The notes beneath the pieces were generated by a model. The model was not told where the DNA came from and ran no database searches. It worked only from the letters and a program-made list of their open reading frames with translations. DNA of 6,957 bases from Paracoccaceae bacterium (lineage in GTDB: Bacteria; Pseudomonadota; Alphaproteobacteria; Rhodobacterales; Rhodobacteraceae), in contig PWWF01000184.1 of assembly GCA_003561595.1 (NCBI GenBank), forward strand, positions 1 through 6,957. The letters are read 5' to 3'. The translations under genes and the position numbers were made by a program. How positions within the stretch are numbered: position 1 is the stretch's first letter; every line of letters begins with the position of its first letter. Below are positions 6,892 to 6,957 of the stretch, piece after piece.

Positions 6892-6957
6892 CTCGGTGGG
6901 GCCGAGGGGGCTGTTCAAGCTGGCAGTTTTCTGACTCGATCGGTGCATGTCGAAGCA
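6838..6957 (+). other. Unexplained tail, possible edge of a mobile element
   Basis: From about 6838 the sequence stops matching the SRPBCC gene and gives no recognisable protein in any frame. It begins GTAACAGG, and GTAA is a common terminal tetranucleotide of IS66-type insertion sequences. Alternatively, GTGCG at 6878-6882 resembles the 5' end of a group II intron, although the mismatch to the SRPBCC family already begins 40 bases earlier. A five-base-pair hairpin (CTCGG 6892-6896 with CCGAG 6902-6906) and a direct repeat TGACTCG (6889-6895 and 6932-6938) are visible. An ATG at 6947 could begin a reading frame leaving the window, but it has no ribosome binding site. None of these is strong enough to name the element. 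Confidence 0.3.

Noticed and set aside
6889..6938. TGACTCG direct repeat as an attachment-site or target duplication
   Set aside because: Seven bases 43 nt apart within the same unexplained tail is close to chance, and neither copy flanks a recognisable element.

Overview
The window is a GC-rich stretch, about 60% or more by eye, with every real gene on the + strand and tightly packed. The protein families, the GC-rich codon use and the gene order point to an alphaproteobacterium, most likely a Rhodobacteraceae (Roseobacter/Rhodobacter-type) organism. That assignment is inferred from sequence character only; there is no rRNA or other marker here.

Layout. Positions 1-787 hold most of a LivH-type permease that enters from the left edge and carries two in-frame stop codons (TAG at 101, TGA at 389), so it is read as a pseudogene. 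It overlaps an intact LivM-type permease (784-1791). After a 105-nt gap comes an exported substrate-binding protein (1897-3162). A 62-nt gap with a strong GC hairpin leads to two ABC ATPases, livG (3225-3995) and livF (3995-4702), which overlap by one base. The next two genes overlap their upstream neighbours: a Tm-1-like ATP-binding (UPF0261) protein (4692-5894) and a phosphoenolpyruvate-hydrolase-family TIM-barrel protein (5891-6736). Last is the start of an SRPBCC-fold gene (6745 onward) whose homology ends abruptly after residue 31, at about 6838. The remaining 120 bases are not explained by any gene I recognise and may be the edge of a mobile element.

How the parts fit. LivH/LivM, the binding protein and LivG/LivF are the full set for one branched-chain-amino-acid-type (HAAT) ABC importer. 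The substrate cannot be read from sequence, and family members also carry amides, urea and aromatic or other small organic acids. The two downstream enzymes match the two halves that are fused in the plant protein Tm-1. Their overlaps with the ATPase genes suggest co-transcription and translational coupling, so they probably act on, or because of, the imported compound. Their biochemical role in bacteria is not established.

The most notable points are the damage at both ends of an otherwise intact operon (two nonsense codons in livH, a broken SRPBCC gene) and the split Tm-1 pair tied to a transporter. No RNA genes, CRISPR arrays or complete mobile elements were seen.
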